A model generated the notes under the pieces. The model saw only the letters and a program-made list of their open reading frames with translations, was not told the DNA's origin and made no database searches. Below are positions 50,098 to 63,615 of a stretch of DNA of 64,000 nucleotides, one piece after another. How positions within the stretch are numbered: position 1 is the stretch's first letter; each line of letters starts with the position of its first letter. The DNA comes from Coriaria nepalensis. Taxonomy: Eukaryota > Streptophyta > Magnoliopsida > Cucurbitales > Coriariaceae. The stretch spans positions 39,649,501 to 39,713,500 of the forward strand of contig CP114481.1 in NCBI GenBank assembly GCA_027186245.1. Reading direction: 5' to 3'. The position numbers and the translations under genes were made by a program.

Positions 50098-51790
50098 TCA
50101 ATGCAAGGAAAGTGTGCATTCGTTTAACCTTTAAATCATTTCAGAGAGTCATTACAAGTAAATAACTTATTTCAAAGCAAGTCGAACGAATGCTATTTTT
50201 GCACTACAAACACAAGTTTTGTGCATAACTTGCAAATGATCAATGCAAGGAAAGTGTGCATTCGTTTAACTTAAAATCATTTCAATGAGTCATTTCAAGT
50301 CAATAATTTATTTCAAAGCAAGTCGAACGAATTCAATTTTTGCACTACAAACACAAGTTTTGTGCATAACTTGCAAATGATCAATGCAAGGAAAGTGTGC
50401 ATTCGTTTAACTTAAAATCATTTCAATGAGTCATTTCAAGGCAATAATTTATTTCAAAGCAAGTCGAACGAATTCAATTTTTGCAGTACAAACAGAAGTT
50501 TTGTGCATAACTTGCAAATGATCAATGCAAGGAAAGTGAGCATTCTTTTAACTTAAAATCATTTCAATGAGTCATTTCAAGTCAATAATTTATTTCAAAC
50601 CAAGTCGAACGAATTCAATTTTTGCACTACAAACACAAGTTTTGTGCATAACTTGCAAATGATCAATGCAAGGAAAGTGTGCATTCGTTTAACTTAAAAT
50701 CATTTCAATGAGTCATTTCAAGTCAATAATTTATTTCAAAGCAAGTCGAACGAATTCAATTTTTGCAGTACAAACAGAAGTTTTGTGCATAACTTGCAAA
50801 TGATCAATGCAAGGAAAGTGTGCATTCGTTTAACTTAAAATCATTTCAATGAGTCATTTCAAGTCAATAATTTATTTCAAAGCAAGTCGAACGAATTCAA
50901 TTTTTGCACTACAAACACAAGTTTTGTGCATAACTTGCAAATGATCAATGCGAGGAAAGTGTGCATTCGTTTAACTTAAAATCATTTCAATGAGTCATTT
51001 CAAGTCAATGACTTATTTCAAAGCAAGTTGAACGAATTCTATTTTTTCACTACAAACACAAGTTTTGTGCATAACTTGCAAATGATCAATGCGAGGAAAG
51101 TGTGCATTCGTTTAACTTAAAATCATTTCAATGAGTCATTTCAAGTCAATAACTTATTTCAAAGCAAGTCGAACGAAATCTATTTTTGCACTACAAACAC
51201 AAGTTTTGTGCATAACTTGCAAATGATCAATGCAAGGAAAGTGTGCATTCGTTTAACCTTTAAATCATTTCAGAGAGTCATTACAAGTAAATAACTTATT
51301 TCAAAGCAAGTCGAACGAATGCTATTTTTGCACTACAAACACAAGTTTTGTGCATAACTTGCAAATGATCAATGCAAGGAAAGTGTGCATTCGTTTAACT
51401 TAAAATCATTTCAATGAGTCATTTCAAGTCAATAATTTATTTCAAACCAAGTCGAACGAATTCAATTTTTGCACTACAAACACAAGTTTTGTGCATAACT
51501 TGCAAATGATCAATGCAAGGAAAGTGTGCATTCGTTTAACTTAAAATCATTTCAATGAGTCATTTCAAGTCAATAATTTATTTCAAAGCAAGCCGAACGA
51601 ATTCAATTTTTGCAGTACAAACAGAAGTTTTGTGCATAACTTGCAAATGATCAATGCAAGGAAAGTGTGCATTCTTTTAACTTAAAATCATTTCAATGAG
51701 TCATTTCAAGTCAATAATTTATTTCAAACCAAGTCGAACGAATTCAATTTTTGCACTACAAACACAAGTTTTGTGCATAACTTCCAAATG
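49675..51790. repeat. Eight-monomer (1,129-bp) tandem, one full and one partial copy
   Basis: 49675-50803 and 50804 to about 51790, order c, h, a, b with GAATGCT, c, d, e, c/e (GCGAGG 49821/50950). The second copy differs in several monomers: CAAACCAAG near 51445, GCAAGCCGAAC near 51589, GTGTGCATTC near 51667. It is therefore older or more converted than the 1,131-bp tandem at 34 kb. Overlaps the end of the ten-monomer copy 2. Confidence 0.75.
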
Positions 51791-52640
51791 ATCAATGCAA
51801 GGAAAGTGGGCATTCGTTTAACTTAAAATCATTTCAATGAGTCATTTCAAGTCAATAAGTTATTTCTAACCAAGTCGAACGAATTCAATTTTTGCACTAC
51901 AAACACAAGTTTTGTGCATAACTTGCAAATGATCATTGCAAGGAAAGTGTGCATTCGTTTAACCTTAAAATCATTTCAATGAGTCATTTCAAGTCAATAA
52001 CTTATTTCAAAGCAAGTCGAACGAAATCTATTTTTGCACTACAAACACAAGTTTTGTGCATAACTTGCAAATGATCAATGCAAGGAAAGTGTGCATTCGT
52101 TTAACCTTTAAATCATTTCAGAGAGTCATTACAAGTAAATAACTTATTTCAAAGCAAGTCGAACGAATTCTATTTTTGCACTACAAACACAAGTTTTGTG
52201 CATAACTTGCAAATGATCAATGCAAGGAAAGTGTGCATTCGTTTAACTTAAAATCATTTCAATGAGTCATTTCAAGTCAATAATTTATTTCAAAGCAAGT
52301 CGAACGAATTCAATTTTTGCACTACAAACACAAGTTTTGTGCATAACTTGCAAATGATCAATGCAAGGAAAGTGTGCATTCGTTTAACTTAAAATCATTT
52401 CAATGAGTCATTTCAAGGCAATAATTTATTTCAAAGCAAGTCGAACGAATTCAATTTTTGCAGTACAAACAGAAGTTTTGTGCATAACTTGCAAATGATC
52501 AATGCAAGGAAAGTGAGCATTCTTTTAACTTAAAATCATTTCAATGAGTCATTTCAAGTCAATAATTTATTTCAAAGCAAGTCGAACGAATTCAATTTTT
52601 GCACTACAAACACAAGTTTTGTGCATAACTTGCAAATGAT

Positions 52641-53080
52641 CAACGCAAGGAAAGTGTGCATTCGTTTAACCTTAAAATCATTTCAATGAGTCATTTCAAA
52701 TCAATAACTTATTTCAAAGCAAGTCGAACGAATTCAATTTTTGCAGTACAAACAGAAGTTTTGTGCATAACTTGCAAATGATCAATGCAAGGAAAGTGTG
52801 CATTCGTTTAACTTAAAATCATTTCAATGAGTCATTTCAAGTCAATAATTTATTTCAAAGCAAGTCGAACGAATTCAATTTTTGCACTACAAACACAAGT
52901 TTTGTGCATAACTTGCAAATGATCAATGCAAGGAAAGTGTGCATTCGTTTAACCTTAAAATCATTTCAATGAGTCATTTCAAATCAATAACTTATTTCAA
53001 AGCAAGTCGAACAAATTCAATTTTTGCAGTACAAACAGAAGTTTTGTGCATAACTTGCAAATGATCAATGCAAGGAAAGT
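52641..53080. repeat. Three-monomer phrase with ATCAACGCAAGG, copied at 55329-55768
   Basis: Offset 2,688 bp (19 monomers), anchored by ATCAACGCAAGG (CAACGC at 52641/55329) and GAACAAATTC (53009/55697). The ATCAACGC change also appears at about 57592 with a different monomer after it. The copies differ at GAATTCAATTTT (52868) against GAATTCTATTTT (55556). Confidence 0.75.
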
Positions 53081-53271
53081 GTGCATTCGTTTAACCTTAA
53101 AATCATTTCAATGAGTCATTTCAAGTCAATAACTTATTTCAAAGCAAGTCGAACGAATTCAATTTTTGCACTACAAACACAAGTTTTGTGCATAACTTGC
53201 AAATGATCAATGCAAGGAAAGTGTGCATTCGTTTAACTTAAAATCATTTCAATGAGTCATTTCAAGTCAAT

Positions 53272-54226
53272 GACTTATTTCAAAGCAAGTTGAACGAATT
53301 CTATTTTTTCACTACAAACACAAGTTTTGTGCATAACTTGCAAATGATCAATGCAAGGAAAGTGTGCATTCGTTTAAATTAAAATCATTTCAATGAGTCA
53401 TTTCAAGTCAATAAGTTATTTCTAACCAAGTCGAACGAATTCAATTTTTGCACTACAAACACAAGTTTTGTGCATAACTTGCAAATGATCATTGCAAGGA
53501 AAGTGTGCATTCGTTTAACCTTAAAATCATTTCAATGAGTCATTTCAAGTCAATAACTTATTTCAAAGCAAGTCGAACGAAATCTATTTTTGCACTACAA
53601 ACACAAGTTTTGTGCATAACTTGCAAATGATCAATGCAAGGAAAGTGTGCATTCGTTTAACCTTTAAATCATTTCAGAGAGTCATTACAAGTAAATAACT
53701 TATTTCAAAGCAAGTCGAACGAATTCTATTTTTGCACTACAAACACAAGTTTTGTGCATAACTTGCAAATGATCAATGCAAGGAAAGTGTGCATTCTTTT
53801 AACTTAAAATCATTTCAATGAGTCATTTCAAGTCAATAATTTATTTCAAAGCAAGTCGAACGAATTCAATTTTTGCACTACAAACACAAGTTTTGTGCAT
53901 AACTTGCAAATGATCAATGCAAGGAAAGTGTGCATTCGTTTAACTTAAAATCATTTCAATGAGTCATTTCAAGTCAATAATTTATTTCAAAGCAAGTCGA
54001 ACGAATTAAATTTTTGCACTACAAACACAAGTTTTGTGCATAACTTGCAAATGATCAATGCAAGGAAAGTGTGCATTCGTTTAACCTTAAAATCATTTCA
54101 ATGAGTCATTTCAAATCAATAACTTATTTCAAAGCAAGTCGAACGAATTCAATTTTTGCAGTACAAACAGAAGTTTTGTGCATAACTTGCAAATGATCAA
54201 TGCAAGGAAAGTGTGCATTCGTTTAA
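53272..54226. repeat. ~0.95-kb block, copied at 58082-59036
   Basis: Offset 4,810 bp (34 monomers), anchored by the rare CGTTTAAATTAAAATC (53371/58181). Order: h-end, f-like with TTTAAATTAAAA, g, b, e-start with c-body, c, AAATCAATAAC with GCAGTAC. Single-base differences are GAATTAAATTTT near 54005 here and AAATGATAAATG near 58578 in the partner. Confidence 0.8.
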
Positions 54227-54819
54227 CTTAAAATCATTTCAATGAGTCATTTCAAGTCAATAATTTATTTCAAAGCAAGTCGAACGAATTCAATTTTTGC
54301 ACTACAAACACAAGTTTTGTGCATAACTTGCAAATGATCAATGCGAGGAAAGTGTGCATTCGTTTAACCTTAAAATCATTTCAATGAGTCATTTCAAATC
54401 AATAACTTATTTCAAAGCAAGTCGAACGAATTCAATTTTTGCAGTACAAACACAAGTTTTGTGCATAACTTGCAAATGATCAATGCAAGGAAAGTGTGCA
54501 TTCGTTTAACCTTAAAATCATTTCAATGAGTCATTTCAAGTCAATAACTTATTTCAAAGCAAGTCGAACGAAATCTATTTTTGCACTACAAACACAAGTT
54601 TTGTGCATAACTTGCAAATGATCAATGAAAGGAAAGTGTGCATTCTTTTAACTTAAAATCATTTCAATGAGTCATTTCAAGTCAATAATTTATTTCAAAG
54701 CAAGTCGAACGAATTCAATTTTTGCAGTACAAACAGAAGTTTTGTGCATAACTTGCAAATGATCAATGCAAGGAAAGTGAGCATTCTTTTAACTTAAAAT
54801 CATTTCAGTGAGTCATTTC

Positions 54820-55360
54820 AAGTCAATAACTTATTTCAAAGCAAGTCGAACGAAATCTATTTTTGCACTACAAACACAAGTTTTGTGCATAACTTGCAAA
54901 TGATCAATGCAAGGAAAGTGTGCATTCGTTTAACCTTTAAATCATTTCAGAGAGTCATTACAAGTAAATAACTTATTTCAAAGCAAGTCGAACGAATTCT
55001 ATTTTTGCACTACAAACACAAGTTTTGTGCATAACTTGCAAATGATCAATGCAAGGAAAGTGTGCATTCTTTTAACTTAAAATCATTTCAATGAGTCATT
55101 TCAAGTCAATAATTTATTTCAAAGCAAGTCGAACGAATTCAATTTTTGCACTACAAACACAAGTTTTGTGCATAACTTGCAAATGATGAATGCAAGGAAA
55201 GTGTGCATTCGCTTAACTTAAAATCATTTCAATGAGTCATTTCAAGTCAATAATTTATTTCAAAGCAAGTCGAATGAATTCAATTTTTGCACTACAAACA
55301 CAAGTTTTGTGCATAACTTGCAAATGATCAACGCAAGGAAAGTGTGCATTCGTTTAACCT
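54820..55360. repeat. Four-monomer phrase with GATGAATGC / TCGCTTAAC, copied at 57082-57622
   Basis: Offset 2,262 bp (16 monomers), anchored by AAATGATGAATGCAAGG and TTCGCTTAAC (55211/57473). The start box reads TGAATGC in place of TCAATGC, which removes the TGATCA palindrome; the only other loss I noticed is TGATAAATG near 58578. The copies differ at CGAATGAATTC near 55273 and TTTCAGAGCAAG near 57095. Confidence 0.78.
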
Positions 55361-58081
55361 TAAAATCATTTCAATGAGTCATTTCAAATCAATAACTTAT
55401 TTCAAAGCAAGTCGAACGAATTCAATTTTTGCAGTACAAACAGAAGTTTTGTGCATAACTTGCAAATGATCAATGCAAGGAAAGTGTGCATTCGTTTAAC
55501 TTAAAATCATTTCAATGAGTCATTTCAAGTCAATAATTTATTTCAAAGCAAGTCGAACGAATTCTATTTTTGCACTACAAACACAAGTTTTGTGCATAAC
55601 TTGCAAATGATCAATGCAAGGAAAGTGTGCATTCGTTTAACCTTAAAATCATTTCAATGAGTCATTTCAAATCAATAACTTATTTCAAAGCAAGTCGAAC
55701 AAATTCAATTTTTGCAGTACAAACAGAAGTTTTGTGCATAACTTGCAAATGATCAATGCAAGGAAAGTGTGCATTCGTTTAACTTAAAATCATTTCAATG
55801 AGTCATTTCAAGTCAATAATTTATTTCAAAGCAAGTCGAACGAATTCAATTTTTGCAGTACAAACAGAAGTTTTGTGCATAACTTGCAAATGATCAATGC
55901 AAGGAAAGTGTGCATTCTTTTAACTTAAAATCATTTCAATGAGTCATTTCAAGTCAATAATTTATTTCAAACCAAGTCGAACGAATTCAATTTTTGCACT
56001 ACAAACACAAGTTTTGTGCATAACTTCCAAATGATCAATGCAAGGAAAGTGGGCATTCGTTTAACTTAAAATCATTTCAATGAGTCATTTCAAGTCAATA
56101 AGTTATTTCTAACCAAGTCGAACGAATTCAATTTTTGCACTACAAACACAAGTTTTGTGCATAACTTGCAAATGATCATTGCAAGGAAAGTGTGCATTCG
56201 TTTAACCTTAAAATCATTTCAATGAGTCATTTCAAGTCAATAACTTATTTCAAAGCAAGTCGAACGAAATCTATTTTTGCACTACAAACACAAGTTTTGT
56301 GCATAACTTGCAAATGATCAATGCAAGGAAAGTGTGCATTCGTTTAACCTTTAAATCATTTCAGAGAGTCATTACAAGTAAATAACTTATTTCAAAGCAA
56401 GTCGAACGAATTCTATTTTTGCACTACAAACACAAGTTTTGTGCATAACTTGCAAATGATCAATGCAAGGAAAGTGTGCATTCGTTTAACTTAAAATCAT
56501 TTCAATGAGTCATTTCAAGTCAATAATTTATTTCAAAGCAAGTCGAACGAATTCAATTTTTGCACTACAAACACAAGTTTTGTGCATAACTTGCAAATGA
56601 TCAATGCAAGGAAAGTGTGCATTCGTTTAACTTAAAATCATTTCAATGAGTCATTTCAAGTCAATAATTTATTTCAAAGCAAGTCGAACGAATTCAATTT
56701 TTGCAGTACAAACAGAAGTTTTGTGCATAACTTGCAAATGATCAATGCAAGGAAAGTGTGCATTCTTTTAACTTAAAATCATTTCAATGAGTCATTTCAA
56801 GTCAATAATTTATTTCAAACCAAGTCGAACGAATTCAATTTTTGCACTACAAACACAAGTTTTGTGCATAACTTCCAAATGATCAATGCAAGGAAAGTGG
56901 GCATTCGTTTAACTTAAAATCATTTCAATGAGTCATTTCAAGTCAATAAGTTATTTCTAACCAAGTCGAACGAATTCAATTTTTGCACTACAAACACAAG
57001 TTTTGTGCATAACTTGCAAATGATCATTGCAAGGAAAGTGTGCATTCGTTTAACCTTAAAATCATTTCAATGAGTCATTTCAAGTCAATAACTTATTTCA
57101 GAGCAAGTCGAACGAAATCTATTTTTGCACTACAAACACAAGTTTTGTGCATAACTTGCAAATGATCAATGCAAGGAAAGTGTGCATTCGTTTAACCTTT
57201 AAATCATTTCAGAGAGTCATTACAAGTAAATAACTTATTTCAAAGCAAGTCGAACGAATTCTATTTTTGCACTACAAACACAAGTTTTGTGCATAACTTG
57301 CAAATGATCAATGCAAGGAAAGTGTGCATTCTTTTAACTTAAAATCATTTCAATGAGTCATTTCAAGTCAATAATTTATTTCAAAGCAAGTCGAACGAAT
57401 TCAATTTTTGCACTACAAACACAAGTTTTGTGCATAACTTGCAAATGATGAATGCAAGGAAAGTGTGCATTCGCTTAACTTAAAATCATTTCAATGAGTC
57501 ATTTCAAGTCAATAATTTATTTCAAAGCAAGTCGAACGAATTCAATTTTTGCACTACAAACACAAGTTTTGTGCATAACTTGCAAATGATCAACGCAAGG
57601 AAAGTGTGCATTCGTTTAACCTTAAAATCATTTCAATGAGTCATTTCAAGTCAATAATTTATTTCAAAGCAAGTCGAACGAATTCAATTTTTGCACTACA
57701 AACACAAGTTTTGTGCATAACTTGCAAATGATCAATGCAAGGAAAGTGTGCATTCGTTTAACCTTAAAATCATTTCAATGAGTCATTTCAAGTCAATAAC
57801 TTATTTCAAAGCAAGTCGAACGAAATCTATTTTTGCACTACAAACACAAGTTTTGTGCATAACTTGCAAATGATCAATGCAAGGAAAGTGTGCATTCGTT
57901 TAACCTTAAAATCATTTCAATGAGTCATTTCAAATCAATAACTTATTTCAAAGCATGTCGAACAAATTCAATTTTTGCAGTACAAACAGAAGTTTTGTGC
58001 ATAACTTGCAAATGATCAATGCAAGGAAAGTGTGCATTCGTTTAACCTTAAAATCATTTCAATGAGTCATTTCAAGTCAAT

Positions 58082-59036
58082 AACTTATTTCAAAGCAAGT
58101 TGAACGAATTCTATTTTTTCACTACAAACACAAGTTTTGTGCATAACTTGCAAATGATCAATGCAAGGAAAGTGTGCATTCGTTTAAATTAAAATCATTT
58201 CAATGAGTCATTTCAAGTCAATAAGTTATTTCTAACCAAGTCGAACGAATTCAATTTTTGCACTACAAACACAAGTTTTGTGCATAACTTGCAAATGATC
58301 ATTGCAAGGAAAGTGTGCATTCGTTTAACCTTAAAATCATTTCAATGAGTCATTTCAAGTCAATAACTTATTTCAAAGCAAGTCGAACGAAATCTATTTT
58401 TGCACTACAAACACAAGTTTTGTGCATAACTTGCAAATGATCAATGCAAGGAAAGTGTGCATTCGTTTAACCTTTAAATCATTTCAGAGAGTCATTACAA
58501 GTAAATAACTTATTTCAAAGCAAGTCGAACGAATTCTATTTTTGCACTACAAACACAAGTTTTGTGCATAACTTGCAAATGATAAATGCAAGGAAAGTGT
58601 GCATTCTTTTAACTTAAAATCATTTCAATGAGTCATTTCAAGTCAATAATTTATTTCAAAGCAAGTCGAACGAATTCAATTTTTGCACTACAAACACAAG
58701 TTTTGTGCATAACTTGCAAATGATCAATGCAAGGAAAGTGTGCATTCGTTTAACTTAAAATCATTTCAATGAGTCATTTCAAGTCAATAATTTATTTCAA
58801 AGCAAGTCGAACGAATTCAATTTTTGCACTACAAACACAAGTTTTGTGCATAACTTGCAAATGATCAATGCAAGGAAAGTGTGCATTCGTTTAACCTTAA
58901 AATCATTTCAATGAGTCATTTCAAATCAATAACTTATTTCAAAGCAAGTCGAACGAATTCAATTTTTGCAGTACAAACAGAAGTTTTGTGCATAACTTGC
59001 AAATGATCAATGCAAGGAAAGTGTGCATTCGTTTAA
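58082..59036. repeat. ~0.95-kb block, second copy near the right domain border
   Basis: Sister of 53272-54226. It lies about 270 bp before the sequence that matches the left flank block, so the central domain ends with a copy of its own material directly abutting the outer family. Confidence 0.78.
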
Positions 59037-59301
59037 CCTTAAAATCATTTCAATGAGTCATTTCAAATCAATAACTTATTTCAAAGCAAGTCGAACGAAT
59101 TCAATTTTTGCAGTACAAACAGAAGTTTTGTGCATAACTTGCAAATGATCAATGCAAGGAAAGTGTGCATTCGTTTAACTTAAAATCATTTCAATGAGTC
59201 ATTTCAAGTCAATAATTTATTTCAAAGCAAGTCGAACGAATTCAATTTTTGCACTACAAACACAAGTTTTGTGCATAACTTGCAAATGATCAATGCAAGG
59301 A

Positions 59302-61276
59302 AAGTGTGCATTCGTTTAACTTAAAATCATTTCAATGAGTCATTTCAAGTCAATAAGTTATTTCTAACCAAGTCGAACGAATTCAATTTTTGCACTACAA
59401 ACACAAGTTTTGTGCATAACTTGCAAATGATCATTGCAAGGAAAGTGTGCATTCGTTTAACCTTAAAATCATTTCAATGTGTCATTTCAAGTCAATAACT
59501 TATTTCAAAGCAAGTCGAACGAAATCTATTTTTGCACTACAAACACAAGTTTTGTGCATAACTTGCAAATGATCAATGCAAGGAAAGTGTGCACTCGTTT
59601 AACCTTCAAATCATTTCAATGAGTCATTTCAAGTTAATAACTTATTTCCAAGCAAGTCGAACGAATTCTATTTTTACACTACAAACAGAAGTTTTTTGCA
59701 TAACTTGCAAATGATCAATGCAAGGAAAGTGTGCGTTCGTTTAACCTTAAAATCATTTCAATGAGTCATTTCAAGTCAATAACTTATTTCAAAGCAAGTC
59801 GAACGAATTCTATTTTTGCACTACAAACACAAGTTTTGTGCATAACTTGCAAATGATCAATGCAAGGAAAGTGTGCATTCGTTTAACCTTAAAATCATTT
59901 CAATGAGTCATTTCAAGTCAATAACTTATTTCAAAGCAAGTCGAGTGAATTCAATTTTTGCACTACAAACACGAGTTTCGTGCATAACTTGCAAATGATC
60001 AATGCAAGGAAAGTGTGCATTCGTTTAACCTTTAAATCATTTCAGAGAGTCATTACAAGTAAATAACTTATTTCAAAGCAAGTCGAACGAATTCTATTTT
60101 TGCAGTACAAACAGAAGTTTTGTGCATAACTTGCAAATGATCAATGCAAGGAAAGTGTGCATTCGTTTAACCTTAAAATCATTTCAATGAGTCATTTCAA
60201 GTCAATAACTTATTTCAAAGCAAGTCGAACGAATTCAATTTTTGCACTACAAACACAAGTTTTGTGCATAACTTGCAAATGATCAATGCGAGGAAAGTGT
60301 GCATTCGTTTAACTTAAAATCATTTCAATGAGTCATTTCAAGTCAATGACTTATTTCAAAGCAAGTTGAACGAATTCAATTTTTGCACTACAAACACAAG
60401 TTTTGTGCATAACTTGCAAATGATCATTGCAAGGAAAGTGTGCGTTCGTTTAACCTTAAAATCATTTCAATGTGTCATTTCAAGTCAATAACTTATTTCA
60501 AAGCAAGTCGAACGAAATCTATTTTTGCACTACAAACACAAGTTTTGTGCATAACTTGCAAATGATCAATGCAAGGAAAGTGTGCACTCGTTTAACCTTC
60601 AAATCATTTCAATGAGTCATTTCAAGTTAATAACTTATTTCCAAGCAAGTCGAACGAATTCTATTTTTACACTACAAACAGAAGTTTTTTGCATAACTTG
60701 CAAATGATCAATGCAAGGAAAGTGTGCATTCGTTTAACCTTAAAATCATTTCAATGAGTCATTTCAAGTCAATAACTTATTTCAAAGCAAGTCGAACGAA
60801 TTCTATTTTTGCACTACAAACACAAGTTTTGTGCAAAACTTGCAAATGATCAATGCGAGGAAAGTGTGCATTCGTTTAACCTTAAAATCATTTCAATGAG
60901 TCATTTCAAGTCAATAACTTATTTCAAAGCAAGTCGAGTGAATTCAATTTTTGCACTCCAAACACAAGTTTTGTGCATAACTTGCAAATGATCAATGCAA
61001 GGAAAGTGTGCATTCGTTTAACCTTAAAATCATTTCAATGAGTCATTTCAAGTCAATAACTTATTTCAAAGCAAGTCGAACGAATTCTATTTTTGCAGTA
61101 CAAACAGAAGTTTTGTGCATAACTTGCAAATGATCAATGCAAGGAAAGTGTGCATTCGTTTAACCTTAAAATCATTTCAATGAGTCATTTCAAGTCAATA
61201 ACTTATTTCAAAGCAAGTCGAACGAATTCAATTTTTGCACTACAAACACAAGTTTTGTGCATAACTTGCAAATGAT
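59302..61276. repeat. Right flank block, copy of 2703-4677
   Basis: Matches the left flank at offset 56,599 bp, including the internal 993-bp (7-monomer) tandem (GTGCACTCG at 59590 and 60583). Private changes: GTGCGTTCG near 59733 and 60443, and GCAAAACTTGC near 60834. The last removes an in-phase TAA and opens a chance reading frame at 60809. The right limit is near 61277, where this copy continues with GCGAGG and the left one with subtype P. Confidence 0.86.
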
Positions 61277-62220
61277 CAATGCGAGGAAAGTGTGCATTCG
61301 TTTAACTTAAAATCATTTCAATGAGTCATTTCAAGTCAATGACTTATTTCAAAGCAAGTTGAACGAATTCTATTTTTTCACTACAAACACAAGTTTTGTG
61401 CATAACTTGCAAATGATCAATGCAAGGAAAGTGTGCATTCGTTTAACTTAAAATCATTTCAATGAGTCATTTCAAGTCAATAAGTTATTTCTAACCAAGT
61501 CGAACGAATTCAATTTTTGCACTACAAACACAAGTTTTGTGCATAACTTGCAAATGATCATTGCAAGGAAAGTGTGCATTCGTTTAACTTAAAATCATTT
61601 CAATGAGTCATTTCAAATCAATAATTTATTTCAAAGCAAGTCGAACGGATTCAATTTTTGCACAACAAACACAAGTTTTATGCATAGCTCGCAAATGATC
61701 AATGCAAGGAAAGTGTGCATTCGTTTAACTTTAAAATCATTTCAATGAGTCATTTCAAGTCAATAACTTATTTCAAAGCAAGTCGAACGGATTCAATTTT
61801 TGCACTACAAACACGAGTTTCGTGCATAACTTGCAAATGATCAATGCAAGGAAAGTGTGCATTCGTTTAACCTTTAAATCATTTCAGAGAGTCATTACAA
61901 GTAAATAACTTATTTCAAAGCAAGTCGAACGAATTCTATTTTTGCAGTACAAACAGAAGTTTTGTGCATAACTTGCAAATGATCAATGCAAGGAAAGTGT
62001 GCATTCGTTTAACCTTAAAATCATTTCAATGAGTCATTTCAAGTCAATAACTTATTTCAAAGCAAGTCGAACGAATTCAATTTTTTCACTACAAACACAA
62101 GTTTTGTGCATAACTTGCAAATGATCAATGCAAGGAAAGTGTGCATTCGTTTAACTTAAAATCATTTCAATGAGTCATTTCAAGTCAATAAGTTATTTCT
62201 AACCAAGTCGAACGAATTCT
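61277..62220. repeat. Mixed outer-type monomers, including subtype P at 61558
   Basis: Six to seven monomers: h, f, subtype P at 61558 (AACTTAAAATC form, with GCATAGCTCGC), a GAACGGATTC monomer with CACGAGTTTCG, b with GCAGTAC, a TTTTTTCAC monomer and an f-like monomer. The order does not match any single earlier block, so it looks like a recombined segment between two copied blocks. Confidence 0.7.
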
Positions 62221-63615
62221 ATTTTTGCACTACAAACAGAAGTTTTGTGCATAACTTGCAAATGATCAATGAAAGGAAAGTGTGCATTCGTTTAACTTAA
62301 AATCATTTCAATGAGTCATTTCAAGTCAATAATTTATTTCCAAGCAAGTCGAACGAATTCAATTTTTGCACTACAAACAGAAGTTTTTTGCATAACTTGC
62401 AAATGATCAATGCAAGGAAAGTGTGCATTCGTTTAACTTAAAATCATTTCAATGAGTCATTTCAAGTCAACAATTTATTTCAAAGCAAGTCGAACGAATT
62501 CAATTTTTGCACTACAAACACAAGTTTTGTGCACAACTTCCAAATGATCAATGCAAGAAAAGTGTGCATTCGTTTAACCTTAAAATCATTTCAATGAGTC
62601 ATTTCAAGTCAATAACTTATTTCAAAGCAAGTCGAACGAATTCAATTTTTGCACTACAAACACAAGTTTTGGGCATAACTTGCAAATGATCAATGCAAGG
62701 AAAGTGTGCATTCGTTTAACCTTAAAATCATTTCAATGATTTTTTCAAGTCAATAACTTATTTCAAAGCAAGTCGAATGAATTCTATTTTTGCACAACAA
62801 ACACGAGTTTTGTGCATAACTTGCAAATGATCAATGCAAGGAAAGTGTGCATTCGTTTAACCTTAAAATCATTTCAATGAGTCATTTCAAGTCAATAACT
62901 TATTTCAAAGCAAGTCGAACGAATTCAATTTTTGCACTACAAACACAAGTTCTGTGCATAACTTGCAAATGATCATTGCAAGGAAAGTGTGCATTCGTTT
63001 AACCTTAAAATCATTTCAATGATTTTTTCAAGTCAATAACTTATTTCAAAGCAAGTCGAACGCATTCTATTTTTGCACTACGAACACAAGTTTTGTGCAT
63101 AACTTGCAAATGATCAATGCAAGGAAAGTGTCCATTCGTTTAACCTTTAAATCATTTCAATGAGTCATTTCAAGTCGATAAGTTATTTCAAAGCAAGTCG
63201 AACGAATTCAATTTTTGCACTACAAACATAAGTTTTTTGCATAACTTGCAAATGATCAATGCAAGGAAAGTGTCCATTCGTTTAACTTAAAATCATTTCA
63301 ATGAGTCATTTCAAGTCAATAACTTATTTCAAAGCAAGTCGAACGAATTCAATTTTTGCACTACAAACACAAGTTTTGTGGAGAACTTGCAAATGATCAA
63401 TGCAAGGAAAGTGTGCATTCGTTTAACTTAAAATCATTTCAATGAGTCATTTCAAGTCAATAATTTATTTCAAAGCAAGTCGAACGAATTCAATTTTTGC
63501 ACTACAAACACAAGTTTTGTGCATAACTCGCAAATGATCAATGCAAGGAAAGTGTGCATTCGTTTAACCTTAAAATCATTTCAATGAGTCATTTCAAGTC
63601 AATAACTTATTTCAA
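62221..63615. repeat. Right-end copy of 5341-6735 (~1.4 kb)
   Basis: Offset 56,880 bp (402 monomers), checked at ATCAATGAAAGG (near 5387/62267), TGATTTTTTC (5857/62737), GTGTCCATTCG (near 6249/63129), GTGGAGAAC (6498/63378) and GCATAACTCGC. Differences include CAAGAAAAGTG near 62555, CACTACGAAC near 63079, and TCATTTCAAGTC near 62883 against TCATTTCAGGTC near 6003. Confidence 0.86.

Larger units (their letters stand above)
28087..59301. repeat. Central satellite domain with short higher-order repeats
   Basis: About 31 kb in which nine monomer types recur in phrases. Working labels: b (CCTTTAAATCATTTCAGAGAG), c (AACTTAAAA with AATAATTT), d (GCAGTAC with AGAAG), e (GCATTCTTTTAAC, CAAACCAAG, CTTCC), f (GTGGGCATTC, AAGTTATTTCTAACC), g (TCATTGC, GAAATCT), h (GCGAGG, CAATGAC, GTTGAAC, TTTTTTCAC), a (GCGAGG, GAAATCT), plus AAATCAATAAC units. 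The outer-domain TGATTTTTTC variant is absent. No non-satellite sequence is present. Confidence 0.88.

Noticed and set aside
60809..60991. 60-codon reading frame with a slightly different translation
   Set aside because: Same frame of the satellite, opened here by GTGCAAAAC replacing GTGCATAAC (TAA to AAA). It also starts with TTG and is an accident of a single base change.
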